From Aquibacillus koreensis (GTDB taxonomy: Bacteria; Bacillota; Bacilli; Bacillales; Amphibacillaceae), in assembly GCF_025154055.1 (NCBI RefSeq), contig NZ_JAOALK010000027.1, positions 1-64,000 of the forward strand: a stretch of 64,000 nucleotides of DNA, given 5' to 3'. The notes beneath the pieces were generated by a model, which worked only from the letters and a program-made list of their open reading frames with translations, searched no databases and was not told where the DNA came from. Positions 52,069 to 61,091 of this stretch are shown here, one piece after another. Both the position numbers and the translations under genes were made by a program. The stretch's first letter is position 1, and each line of letters starts with the position of its first letter.

Positions 52069-53559
52069 CTAGTTATTTAAGGATCCAATAAATCTCTTAA
52101 AAGCACTTCTCCCACTTTCATCTGTTTTAAAAACCCCTGCATCTTCTAACACTCTTGCAAACTTTTTGCCCAATGCGTTCTGTACAATTTGATTGACATT
52201 ACTAGCGTTTAGAGATTTGTAAGTTGTATGAATTTCTTCAACCCAAGCTTTGTGATAATCACGCACAGCAGTTTTTCCATCAAGTAAATGAAGCTTAATT
52301 TCATCCAATTCTTCTTTCAAACGTGGAGGTAGTACGGCAAGCCCCATCACCTCAATCAAGCCTATATTTTCTTTCTTAATATGATGTACATCTGCATGTG
52401 GATGAAAGATTCCTAATGGGTGCTCATCTGTCGTCCTGTTATTTCTTAGGACTAGGTCGAGTTCGTATAAACCATCATGAACTCTAGCGATAGGTGTAAT
52501 CGTATTGTGCGGTGTTTCACCGGTATAAGCATAAACTTCAGCTTCAGGATCACTATACACTTTCCATCGCTCTAAGATATGGGTAGCAGCATCAACAAGA
52601 GAATTTCGATCACCGCTATTTAATCGAATCACAGACATTGGCCATTTAACAACGGATGCATTCACATCAGAAAATAAATCGAATGCAAATTCACTTGGTG
52701 CATTAGCCATAGCAAACATATAGTTACCAGCTTGATAGTGGTCATGGCTTAAGATACTTCCACCTACGATAGGTAAATCGGCGTTGGAACCGATAAAATA
52801 GTGTGGAAACTTCTCTATAAATGCAGTTAGTCTTTCAAAGGTTGCTCGACTAATCTTCATGTCCCGGTGTTCACCAGCAAAAACAATACTATGCTCGTTA
52901 TAATAGACATAAGGAGAATATTGCAGATACCACCTCTCTCCTTCTAGTGGTACTTCGATAATCCGGTGATTGGACCTGGCGGGATGGCCAATTCGTCCAA
53001 CATAGCCTTCATTTTCGGCACATAACAAACACTTAGGATAGTTAATTGTTTGTTTTAATGCTTTCTCTCTTTTTATTTGTTCTGGGTCTTTTTCAGGTTT
53101 TGACAGGTTGATCGTAATATCTAAATCTCCATAAGGAGTAGTCGTCTTAAACTGTATATTGTTGCTTATTCGCTTCATTTGAATGTAATTGCTATTTTTG
53201 CTTAACTCATAAAAGTAATCGGTTGCAAGTTTTGGATCTTCATTATATAGATTGTAAAATGTTTTATTCACTTCAGATGGTTTAGATAGAAAGCAATTCA
53301 TTATTTTAGCGCTAAATATCTCTTTTTCATCTAGGATGTTCTCAATCGTTCCATTTTTAACTGCATAATTCATTATCTCTTCCACTAAATCAGGAATGGT
53401 TACGTCCGTTGGTAGGTTGGAGTTTTCCTCATAATCCTTAAGCTGTAATAATCCTAATAGTTGATTTCTCGCGTAGATGGAATCATTAGGTTCGATCAGA
53501 GCTGCCTCCACACTTTTTTCAACTAACTGAGCAATGCTCACATAAATCGACTTTGACAT
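52069..53559 (-). CDS. galT: UDP-glucose-hexose-1-phosphate uridylyltransferase (class II)
   Basis: The 496-residue enzyme swaps UMP between UDP-glucose and galactose 1-phosphate. Its length and features (CLLCAENEGYVGRIGHPARSN split as CLLCAENEGY and GRIGHPARSN, GIFHPHADVHHIKKENIG with the catalytic His) match the Bacillus class II GalT rather than the 350-residue class I. It is the last gene of galK-galE-galT; its start is directly after the galE stop. Confidence 0.94.
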   Translation of the reverse strand: MSKSIYVSIAQLVEKSVEAALIEPNDSIYARNQLLGLLQLKDYEENSNLPTDVTIPDLVEEIMNYAVKNGTIENILDEKEIFSAKIMNCFLSKPSEVNKTFYNLYNEDPKLATDYFYELSKNSNYIQMKRISNNIQFKTTTPYGDLDITINLSKPEKDPEQIKREKALKQTINYPKCLLCAENEGYVGRIGHPARSNHRIIEVPLEGERWYLQYSPYVYYNEHSIVFAGEHRDMKISRATFERLTAFIEKFPHYFIGSNADLPIVGGSILSHDHYQAGNYMFAMANAPSEFAFDLFSDVNASVVKWPMSVIRLNSGDRNSLVDAATHILERWKVYSDPEAEVYAYTGETPHNTITPIARVHDGLYELDLVLRNNRTTDEHPLGIFHPHADVHHIKKENIGLIEVMGLAVLPPRLKEELDEIKLHLLDGKTAVRDYHKAWVEEIHTTYKSLNASNVNQIVQNALGKKFARVLEDAGVFKTDESGRSAFKRFIGSLNN

Positions 53560-54558
53560 TTATTTAGCACCCTCTCGGTAACCGGTTGGGTTATGTTGAT
53601 GCCAATTCCAAGCATCTTCTATAATTTTCGTAATCGAGGTCTTTTGAGGTTGCCAACCTAAAACTTCCTTTGCTTTGCCGGAGGAAGCAATCAACACACT
53701 TGGGTCACCAGCGCGTCTTTCCCCAATTTTTGCAGGGATATCTTTTTTCGTTACCTCGCGAGCCGTATCAATGATTTGTTTAACAGAGAAACCTTGGCTA
53801 CTACCTAGGTTGAAAATAGTACTTGATCCACCATTTTTTAAATAATCTAGTGCTAACAAGTGAGCATCAATAAGGTCTTCGACATGAATGTAATCCCGAA
53901 TACATGTGCCATCATCTGTATTGTAATCTTCTCCATAAATAGTAATATGCTCACGTTGACCTAATGCTACTTGCAACACAATTGGGATTAGATGTGATTC
54001 TGGCTCGTGATCTTCCCCAATTTCTCCGGTTTCCCGAGCCCCAGCGACATTGAAGTAGCGAAGGGATACATAGTTGATCCCATGTGCAGACTCGCACCAT
54101 TTCATCAGTTTTTCCATGGTTAATTTTGTCTCTCCATATGCATTCGTCGGCGCAGTAGGAGAGGTTTCTATAATTGGTATCACCTCTGGTTCGCCGTATG
54201 TTGCAGCAGTAGAAGAGAAGACAATGTTGGACACATTAAATTCTGTCATTGCCTGTAATAACACTTGTGTTCCGTACACGTTGTTATTAAAGTATTTAAT
54301 AGGATTCTCCATCGATTCTCCAACCAAAGAGTTAGCCGCAAAATGAAGAACAGCATCGATGTCTTCATGTGCAAAAACTTCTCTTAGAAAATCAATATCT
54401 CGTATATCCCCGTGGTAGAAAGTAGCTTCTGGATGGACAGCACGTTGATGTCCTGTCTCCAGGTTATCAATCACAACGACATCTCTCCCATGGTCGATCA
54501 ATTGATAAACAGCGTGTGACCCAATGTAACCTGCCCCACCTAAGACTAGTATGCTCAT
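53560..54558 (-). CDS. galE: UDP-glucose 4-epimerase
   Basis: The 332-residue extended SDR has the NAD site GGAGYIGSH (7-15), catalytic [11 protein letters not shown] and YGETK (Tyr, Lys), and the GalE-specific NAYGETK and RYFNVAGA segments. It converts UDP-galactose to UDP-glucose in the Leloir pathway. It begins right at the galK stop and ends at the galT start, with no gaps, so the operon is tightly coupled. Confidence 0.96.
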   Translation of the reverse strand: MSILVLGGAGYIGSHAVYQLIDHGRDVVVIDNLETGHQRAVHPEATFYHGDIRDIDFLREVFAHEDIDAVLHFAANSLVGESMENPIKYFNNNVYGTQVLLQAMTEFNVSNIVFSSTAATYGEPEVIPIIETSPTAPTNAYGETKLTMEKLMKWCESAHGINYVSLRYFNVAGARETGEIGEDHEPESHLIPIVLQVALGQREHITIYGEDYNTDDGTCIRDYIHVEDLIDAHLLALDYLKNGGSSTIFNLGSSQGFSVKQIIDTAREVTKKDIPAKIGERRAGDPSVLIASSGKAKEVLGWQPQKTSITKIIEDAWNWHQHNPTGYREGAK

Positions 54559-55743
54559 TTAAAACACTCCTTCACTTGTCATTTCTTTTGCTCCAGCGCC
54601 AATTGTTGCTATGTAAAAAGTCGGGTAATAGCCTATTTTTTCATAATATGATTGCTTAATATTTTGTTGAAATCCGACAAGATGATCTTGATGCACAATA
54701 GCAAGCGCACAACCACCGAATCCCGCTCCAGTCATTCTAGCACCTAACACACCCTCTTGCTTCCAGGCTGCCTCCACAATCGTATCCAGTTCCACGCCGG
54801 TCACTTCATAATCATGCTGAAGCGAGAGGTGCGAGTGATTCATTAGTTGTCCAAAGCTTCGAAGATCATGTTGTTTTAACTTATCAAATGCTTCTAGGGT
54901 TCGGTGGTTTTCATAAACGGCATGCTTTGCTCGTTTCTGGTTAACTGCATTTTGTATCAGATGTTTGTTCTTTTCAAAGGCTTCTGGGGTTAAGTCACCT
55001 AAACTATTGATCGAGAGCTCTGTTTGCAAATCAAGTAATGCTTGCTCACATTGCTTTCTACGTTCATTGTATTTAGATTCGGCTAATTCTCTGCGTTTGT
55101 TGGTGTTGATAATCATAATAACGTGATTTTGTAAGTCTAGAGGAGCGTATTGGTGTGCAAGTGTTTGGCAATCTAGCAATATAGCATGGTCTTCCTTTGC
55201 TTTCCCAATTGCAAATTGGTCCATAATACCAGTGTTTACACCGATGTAGTTGTTTTCAACTAGCTGGCCGATCTGGATCATGCGTATTCTATCTACATTT
55301 AGATGGTAGAGTTTTTCTAACATGACGCCAGTGACGAGTTCGATAGAAGCGGACGAGGACAAACCAGCTCCATTCGGGATATTTCCATAGATTAATAAAT
55401 CAAATCCAGTAGACAGAGTATAGCCTTCTTTTTGAAAATATTGAAGCATTCCCTTAGGAAAGTTAGCCCAATGATGAGCTTTATTATAATCTAGATTTGA
55501 TAACTCGCATTCTACGATACCGATGTCCTTAAAATTAATAGAGTAGAATCGAATCTTGTTATCGGATCTTCTTGCGGCTACTGCATATGTGCCAAAGGAA
55601 ATAGCAGCAGGGAAGACATGACCACCATTATAATCAGTATGTTCACCAATCAGGTTAATACGCCCCGGAGCGAAGAATGCTCTCGGAGTTTGATCCGTAT
55701 TAAAAATAGATTGGAATGTCTCTGTTAAGTCATGAAGCTTCAC
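54559..55743 (-). CDS. galK: Galactokinase
   Basis: The 394-residue GHMP kinase has the galactose-binding signature GRINLIGEHTDYNGG, the ATP-binding PNGAGLSSSASIE and the GHMP C-terminal motif GARMTGAGFGGCAL. It phosphorylates galactose and is the first gene of galKET. AAGGAGGG lies upstream of the ATG. The promoter region is AT-rich with a near-palindrome (TTAATTTTAAAGTTAA, near 55778); no cre was seen. Confidence 0.96.
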   Translation of the reverse strand: MKLHDLTETFQSIFNTDQTPRAFFAPGRINLIGEHTDYNGGHVFPAAISFGTYAVAARRSDNKIRFYSINFKDIGIVECELSNLDYNKAHHWANFPKGMLQYFQKEGYTLSTGFDLLIYGNIPNGAGLSSSASIELVTGVMLEKLYHLNVDRIRMIQIGQLVENNYIGVNTGIMDQFAIGKAKEDHAILLDCQTLAHQYAPLDLQNHVIMIINTNKRRELAESKYNERRKQCEQALLDLQTELSINSLGDLTPEAFEKNKHLIQNAVNQKRAKHAVYENHRTLEAFDKLKQHDLRSFGQLMNHSHLSLQHDYEVTGVELDTIVEAAWKQEGVLGARMTGAGFGGCALAIVHQDHLVGFQQNIKQSYYEKIGYYPTFYIATIGAGAKEMTSEGVF

Positions 55744-55977
55744 TAGAAATCCCTCCTTGTTTAAAGCTTAATTATGTTAATTTTAAAGTTAATCATACTC
55801 TAAATCAATGGAATTACAATATTGTTTGGTTTGGAATAAGGGATCCATTGTCCCACCCCCCTAATCTGAACAATCGGTGGAAAAAGAAAAATAATAACGA
55901 GTGAAATCGAAGCATAAATAAATGGGAAATATCTTTTTTGAATGTCATCCATAACGAGTGATTTAGTGAATTCGCTG

Positions 55978-56295
55978 TTATGAGGAAATCAATTTTAATC
56001 CGATCACTGCGCTGATGATAATAGCGATACATGTGATTCGTTTCCAGTCTTTTGACTCTCCGTAAAAAATCATTCCAACAACGGCGCCCCCCGTAGCTCC
56101 GATTCCGGTCCAAATGGCATATGCAGTTCCCATGGGTAAGGTGGATAATGCAAAAGTAAGGAAGAGAAAACTTGATCCGAATCCGAGTATTAAAAGGGAT
56201 AGGGATTGCCAGTTTCTTTTTTTGTTGAATTCATTAATCATGATCACACCAATCGTTTCACAAAGCCCAGCTACAATCAAAGAAATCCAAGCCAT
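55978..56295 (-). CDS. gdnD: Guanidinium exporter subunit, SMR family (YkkD/GdnD-like)
   Basis: The 105-residue SMR protein has four helices and the conserved Glu of helix 1 in LIVAGLCETIGV. The TAYAIWTGIGATGGAVVG helix closely resembles B. subtilis YkkD. Its ATG overlaps the stop of gdnC (TGATG), so the two are coupled and form the heteromeric exporter. The guanidine-I riboswitch upstream supports guanidinium as the substrate. Confidence 0.9.
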   Translation of the reverse strand: MAWISLIVAGLCETIGVIMINEFNKKRNWQSLSLLILGFGSSFLFLTFALSTLPMGTAYAIWTGIGATGGAVVGMIFYGESKDWKRITCIAIIISAVIGLKLISS

Positions 56296-56642
56296 CAAGA
56301 AACAGCTCCTTTCTCTACCTGATCATCTTCCTTCGTCAGTATCTTTAGGCCAATTACACCAAATAATAAAAGGAGTATTAGCGCAATTTTTACCAAGTCA
56401 AAAGACTCGTTAAAAATTACTATTTCTGAAAGTACTGTTCCGGCTGTTCCTAATCCAACAAAAACAATGTACATCGTTCCAACAGGTAGGCTTTTTCCTG
56501 CCAAAATTAAAAAGTAGAAGCTTATGGTAATCGCAATGATCGTTCCAATCCAATCTAGAAATCCATCGGAATGCTTCAAACCGATCACCCATAACACTTC
56601 AAAGAAAGCTCCAACGAAAACTTTCATCCAATGCTTGTTCAT
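56295..56642 (-). CDS. gdnC: Guanidinium exporter subunit, SMR family (YkkC/GdnC-like)
   Basis: The 115-residue SMR protein has four helices with helix-1 Glu in [19 protein letters not shown] and the [17 protein letters not shown] helix, as in YkkC. It is the first gene behind the guanidine-I riboswitch; AGGAGGGCC precedes the ATG. With GdnD it would export guanidinium in exchange for protons. Confidence 0.9.
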   Translation of the reverse strand: MNKHWMKVFVGAFFEVLWVIGLKHSDGFLDWIGTIIAITISFYFLILAGKSLPVGTMYIVFVGLGTAGTVLSEIVIFNESFDLVKIALILLLLFGVIGLKILTKEDDQVEKGAVS

Positions 56643-56672
56643 AATCTAAGGCCCTCCTATGTTTTGCTCATG

Positions 56673-56800
56673 AAAAAAACCTGAGAGATACTGATAATCA
56701 GTTTCTCCCAGGCTTTTGTCCCTCCGTGTACACATATGAGATGTGCGTTTTCTCTCGGACCAGACCAGGCGAATGCTGCGGAACCCTAGAAAACCATAAA
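56673..56800 (-). ncRNA. Guanidine-I (ykkC-class) riboswitch with terminator
   Basis: On the minus strand the conserved aptamer segments appear in order: CTAGGGTTCCGC, CTGGTCCGAGAG (seen as CTGGTCTGGTCCGAGAG), ACACGGAGGGACAAAAGCC and TGGGAGA. The 3' segment CCTGGGAGA also pairs with TCTCTCAGG, followed by TTTTTTT, forming a terminator (56673-56713). Binding of guanidinium would hold the aptamer and let transcription continue into gdnCD. A candidate -35 (TTGACT) lies at 56844-56849. Confidence 0.93.
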
Positions 56801-56983
56801 CGTATGTGTTTGTAGTTCATATTATTTCAATTTGGAAATGCAAAGTCAAGCGATCGAAATGGAAGGGGGAGAATAAGCAGAAGTAGTTTATAGTAAAGTG
56901 TATTTATTACATTATTATTATGTAGGAAAGAATGGAAGCATGGTTTGCGCTTGTAAGCTAGTGAGGTAGTGTGGAGTTTAGTT

Positions 56984-57249
56984 ATGATACATGAAGAATG
57001 TGCGTATTGGATAAAAAAAACTTCTAATTGATCGCTTGCAACCAGATTTTATACTATTATTTGGGTCGTATGCTAAGGGAACAGTTCGTATATTTTGGCA
57101 AAAGCATTGATGAATATGGTAGGATTTCGTAATATTGCCGTGATGACTACCAATCTATTGAGTTGGCTATTTTGCGAGCAATTGTGGAGAAGTATCTGAA
57201 TGACTTCAGAGCATTTGCAAAGATAATTTTACATGTAGATAACGATTGA
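56984..57249 (+). pseudogene. Remnant of an MntA/HepT (MNT/HEPN) toxin-antitoxin pair
   Basis: The first part, after a frameshift in a run of eight A, reads LIDRLQPDFILLFGSYAKGT, the minimal nucleotidyltransferase GSYAKG motif. About the middle of both genes is then missing. The second part reads MVGFRNIAV, shifts by one base, then DYQSIELAILRAIVEKYLND and FRAFAKII before TGA (57247-57249). This is the end of a HEPN/HepT toxin whose RxxxxH motif (RNIAVH) has lost its frame. Neither protein can be made. Confidence 0.75.
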
Positions 57250-57419
57250 GTAGAGAAATACAATTTTCCTCTACTTTTTTGTTACGCAGAAAAAATGAGT
57301 TATTAATCTTCAAAGCTCTTATCGTCAACATGGATAAAAAAATCTTATTGACTAGACTTCCAGAATTGATTACATTTATCTAGATAATCAAGATTATAAA
57401 ACTGAATAGAGGAAGCAAA
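57250..57419. other. AT-rich leader of uppP
   Basis: An imperfect promoter (TTGACT near 57347, TAGATAAT near 57380) may serve uppP. No gene is visible. Confidence 0.3.
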
Positions 57420-58244
57420 ATGGACATCATGCTGTTATTAAAAGCAGTTATATTAGGGTTGGTTGAGGGTTTAACTGAATTTGCACCTGTGTCTTCTACA
57501 GGACATATGATTATTGTTGACGACATGTGGTTAAAATCTGAGGAATTTCTGACAAAGTATGTGGCCAACACGTTTAAAGTTGTGATTCAATTAGGTTCGA
57601 TCTTAGCCGTTATCATTATTTTTAGGCAGCGTTTTATTGATATGTTATTGGTTGGGAAGCAAAAAAAAGACAAACCTAGGCTAAAGCTTACACAAGTGAT
57701 TGTCGGCTTGATTCCAGCTGGAGTGCTAGGTGTTTTATTTGAAGATTACATCGATGAACATTTATTTTCGATTGAGACTGTGCTAATTGGCTTAGTAGTA
57801 GGCGCAATCTTAATGATTTTTGCTGACTATGTAAGTAAAAAGAATAAAGGGATTAAGGTAGAAACAGTTGACCAGATTAGCTATAAACAAGCGCTAACAA
57901 TTGGATTTATTCAGTGTTTATCCCTATGGCCAGGTTTCTCTAGATCAGGCTCGACGATTTCTGGTGGTGTAATACTCGGGATGAGTCACCGTGCTGCGGC
58001 TGATTTTACTTTCATCATGGCCGTACCAATTATGCTTGGAGCGAGTTTCTTGTCATTGATTAAAAACCTTGAATACTTTTCAATCGACATGATGCCATTT
58101 TTTATTGTCGGATTTATAAGTGCATTTATTTTTGCGTTAATATCCATTCAATTCTTCCTCAAACTGATCAATAAAATAAAGCTAGTACCATTTGCAATCT
58201 ACCGAATTATACTAGTGATCGTCATTTGTCTAGTATATTTCTAA
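57420..58244 (+). CDS. uppP: Undecaprenyl-diphosphate phosphatase
   Basis: The 274-residue membrane enzyme recycles the lipid carrier for cell-wall synthesis and can give bacitracin resistance. Both active-site motifs are present: EGLTEFAPVSSTGH (about 16-29, E and S/H) and PGFSRSGSTISGG (about 176-188). Eight helices and a length near BacA (about 273) confirm it. A repeat copy follows 6 bases after the stop. Confidence 0.95.
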   Translation: MDIMLLLKAVILGLVEGLTEFAPVSSTGHMIIVDDMWLKSEEFLTKYVANTFKVVIQLGSILAVIIIFRQRFIDMLLVGKQKKDKPRLKLTQVIVGLIPAGVLGVLFEDYIDEHLFSIETVLIGLVVGAILMIFADYVSKKNKGIKVETVDQISYKQALTIGFIQCLSLWPGFSRSGSTISGGVILGMSHRAAADFTFIMAVPIMLGASFLSLIKNLEYFSIDMMPFFIVGFISAFIFALISIQFFLKLINKIKLVPFAIYRIILVIVICLVYF

Positions 58245-58250
58245 AAAAAT

Positions 58251-58312
58251 GCAGGGGGACGGTTCTCCCGTTTCCAAAAATGGAAACGGGAGAACCGTCC
58301 CCCTGTTTACGT
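58251..58312. repeat. Dispersed repeat, copy 18 (full palindrome, near-perfect)
   Basis: The arms GGGGGACGGTTCTCCCGTTTCC and GGAAACGGGAGAACCGTCCCCC are exact complements around AAAAAT. The right end GTTTACGT contributes the stop TAA and last codon of the EamA gene on the minus strand. It fills the space between two convergent genes. Confidence 0.93.
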
Positions 58313-59179
58313 TTGTTTTTTATCTGCGATAGTGAGGAGGAGTATGGATAATATTAATAGAATTGCTCCTGTCGTATTTTTTATAGTTAGGTCAATTGGA
58401 AAGAATGGAAAGGAAATAATGGCAAGTAAAATTGGGCTAAACGCTCGTGTTACATTAGCGATCGAAAAACGTAAATACTTAAGTGCTTCATATAACAATA
58501 GAGTACCGAGAAATCCACCTAAAAGTGTTGATCCCACTAAATAGCTAATCCCATCAAACGAATAGTTACTGTGAAATAAACTACCTGTAATAAGAGTATA
58601 TCCAATAATGAAAAGGAGAGAGATGCAATTATTTGTAAACATAATCGAATTAGCGCTTTTGTCATCGGATAACGTTTTTTTTATCAAAATATTCGTCAAT
58701 GCAAAAAAGAAGGTATATAAAAGAGCGAAAAGACTTCCTAACCATTTTTCAGCAAAGTCCCCACCTGGCTCTACAAATAAGAACACTCCCACTAACGCAA
58801 ATAGAATAAACAGAATTTCTCTTCTTGAAAGCTTCTCGTTCAGGATGACCATAGATAGAATCACTGCAAAGACGGTATAAAATCTACCGATGAAACCAAT
58901 TTCCACAGGTGAAAGCATATTGATACTTTCAAATAAAAAGATTACCCCCAATGAATTAAAGACAGCTAACAGAATGATATTTATATCGAAATAAAACTCA
59001 ACGCCTTTTCGGGTGATTATGCCTAATACATAACATCCGATTATAATCGTTAGCACATTGATTAGGGCAGCTTGAGAAGGTGGGATTTTTAGCAGTCCAA
59101 ACTTTGATAATAGCGGGCTAATCGCTAACAAGATAATAGATAAAGTATTGAATAGATGTCCTTTGTGTAGATTAGTCAT
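58307..59179 (-). CDS. EamA-family (DMT) transporter
   Basis: The 290-residue protein has ten helices in two EamA halves. The end of helix 4 and the following loop read MVILNEKLSRREILFILFALVGVF, a typical EamA pattern. The substrate is not predictable; such proteins often export amino acids or metabolites. It is divergent from an SgrR-like regulator with 109 bases between, which suggests regulation by it. The last residue (Thr) and stop come from repeat copy 18. Confidence 0.85.
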   Translation of the reverse strand: MTNLHKGHLFNTLSIILLAISPLLSKFGLLKIPPSQAALINVLTIIIGCYVLGIITRKGVEFYFDINIILLAVFNSLGVIFLFESINMLSPVEIGFIGRFYTVFAVILSMVILNEKLSRREILFILFALVGVFLFVEPGGDFAEKWLGSLFALLYTFFFALTNILIKKTLSDDKSANSIMFTNNCISLLFIIGYTLITGSLFHSNYSFDGISYLVGSTLLGGFLGTLLLYEALKYLRFSIANVTRAFSPILLAIISFPFFPIDLTIKNTTGAILLILSILLLTIADKKQT

Positions 59180-59288
59180 ATGATCGCCCCTCCTTATTTA
59201 CTAACACACTTGATTATACTTGTTAAAAGGTGAGGGAAAAGTGTAAATTAGTACTAGTTATTTCACCTTTTAATAGTGGAGGGAATCG

Positions 59289-61043
59289 ATGAGGTTAATA
59301 GAGTATTACGTTAGGTTACTTTTAACTTTTCCAGAAATGCAGGTACATGTTCAAACGAATGTGACTAGAACAACACTAAGTAGAGAATTGGATTGTACAG
59401 AAAGAAACGTCATTTATATTTTAAATAAACTGGAAGACAAAAACTGGATAAAGGTGAAAAGAGGGAAAGGAAGAGGCCATACAACGGCCATCACCTTTTT
59501 GAAGACGATTGAAGAAATGTTTGCAATCTATGAAAAGCAAAGTCCAAGAACCGAGGATATTGAAAGACTTGTAACTATTTTAGAAACGAAAAACACGGAC
59601 CAACGTTTTATCCATTTGCTTATGCAAATGTTGTTTGGAGCGAGAACTCCTCAGGTAGAAGGGGGAGAGTACGAGTCTTTGAAAATACCATATTTTCGTT
59701 CAATTTATTCCTTGGATCCTGCTCAGGCAGAAAGACAAACAGAACGACACTTAGTAAGACAAATATTCAATACTCTCGTAACTTACAATGAAAAGAGCAA
59801 GGAAATAGAAGCCAGTCTCTCTCATTATTGGGAGGTGGATGATGATGGAAAGCAATTTACTTTTCACCTAAGAAAAGGGATTATGTTTCATCATTCCAAA
59901 CGCCTGGAGGCAAAAGATGTCCAATTCACTTTCGAGCGATTGAAAGTGACTTCTGCCAACTGGATCGTCCAAGACTTAGATTCCATTACCTGTATGGGGA
60001 AGCATAGGATTCAATTCACATTCCGTAAACCTTCTTATCATTGGATATCTCTTCTTACATCATCGAAATGTTCCATTGTACCTTTTGCGTATGGAAACAA
60101 GCCAAAAGATGCGTTCGCAAAAAGACCTATTGGTACAGGACCGTATAAAATAAAAGAACATGAAACAAACTTTATGAAATTATCCGTTCATCAAGATTAC
60201 TTTCAGGAACGTGCACATATGGACGAGATTGATCTTTTTATTCTGCCTTCGTTGGAAAAATATCTACATGCCTCGGATATCGTGGAGGAATCGAATCTTT
60301 ATATTCCTTTCACTACGAGTAGTCATATAGGAGATAGATTTAACTATGTGGAAAGAACTCGGCTATCTGTGAAATATTTAATGTGGAATATTAAGAAAGA
60401 GAGGATTCGAACGAATGAAGCATTAAGAAGAACACTATCTATGATCGTAGACAAGGAGAGAATGGTGAATGAACTCGGTTATCCAAGGTATCAACCAGCT
60501 AGTTCTTTTATGAAAAATTCTCCTCCTGACCAATATCTCGATCGGGATGTAGTTCGAGAAGAAATCAATGATCCATTACTTGTGATCACGTATGACCTTG
60601 AACCACATAAAAAGGATGTAGACTGGATAAAGAAAACATGTGAGTATCATGGAATACCTTTAAAGATAAAGATTCTTCCGTATGCTGATTTTTGGAATGA
60701 CATTGAACGTGCTGACTTAGTGCTTTTTGAGTATGTAACCGAAGAATCAGAAGAGGTTTCGCTTTTCCATTTATTTAGAACTGGGACAGGTTTGATCAAT
60801 AACCTATTAGATTCAGATCGGAAAGCAAATCTTCAACAAATTATACAAACAGCGTATCTGCAAGAAGAAGAACAAGAAAGATTGAAAGTATTAGAAAAAG
60901 CAGACCAGCTATTATGTGGACAAGCTTTTACAATTCCCTTGTACTGGACTTTTCAAAAAGCGCTCTATCATAAAAACATAATTGGCACGACACTAAATAC
61001 CTTAGGATTAGTTCCATTCAAGAATCTATTCTATAAAAAATGA
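59289..61043 (+). CDS. SgrR-like regulator: HTH plus solute-binding domain
   Basis: The 584-residue cytosolic protein has an N-terminal SgrR_N winged helix (TTLSRELDCTERNVIYILNK near 28-47) and a C-terminal family 5 solute-binding domain (from about 160: PAQAERQTERHLVRQIFNTL, DGKQFTFHLRKGIMFH, GTGPYKIKEH). No signal peptide is present. It resembles SgrR/YbaE-type one-component regulators. It probably controls the divergent EamA transporter in response to a small ligand. Confidence 0.88.
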   Translation: MRLIEYYVRLLLTFPEMQVHVQTNVTRTTLSRELDCTERNVIYILNKLEDKNWIKVKRGKGRGHTTAITFLKTIEEMFAIYEKQSPRTEDIERLVTILETKNTDQRFIHLLMQMLFGARTPQVEGGEYESLKIPYFRSIYSLDPAQAERQTERHLVRQIFNTLVTYNEKSKEIEASLSHYWEVDDDGKQFTFHLRKGIMFHHSKRLEAKDVQFTFERLKVTSANWIVQDLDSITCMGKHRIQFTFRKPSYHWISLLTSSKCSIVPFAYGNKPKDAFAKRPIGTGPYKIKEHETNFMKLSVHQDYFQERAHMDEIDLFILPSLEKYLHASDIVEESNLYIPFTTSSHIGDRFNYVERTRLSVKYLMWNIKKERIRTNEALRRTLSMIVDKERMVNELGYPRYQPASSFMKNSPPDQYLDRDVVREEINDPLLVITYDLEPHKKDVDWIKKTCEYHGIPLKIKILPYADFWNDIERADLVLFEYVTEESEEVSLFHLFRTGTGLINNLLDSDRKANLQQIIQTAYLQEEEQERLKVLEKADQLLCGQAFTIPLYWTFQKALYHKNIIGTTLNTLGLVPFKNLFYKK

Positions 61044-61048
61044 AGCAT

Positions 61049-61077
61049 GGAAACGAAAGAACCGTCCCCATGTTTAT
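61049..61077. repeat. Dispersed repeat, copy 19 (half unit)
   Basis: GGAAAC-GAAAGAACCGTCCCC-ATGTTTAT between the SgrR-like gene and the kinase gene; it ends at the ribosome site AGGAGG of the kinase. Confidence 0.8.
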
Positions 61078-61091
61078 AAGGAGGTAAGCAG

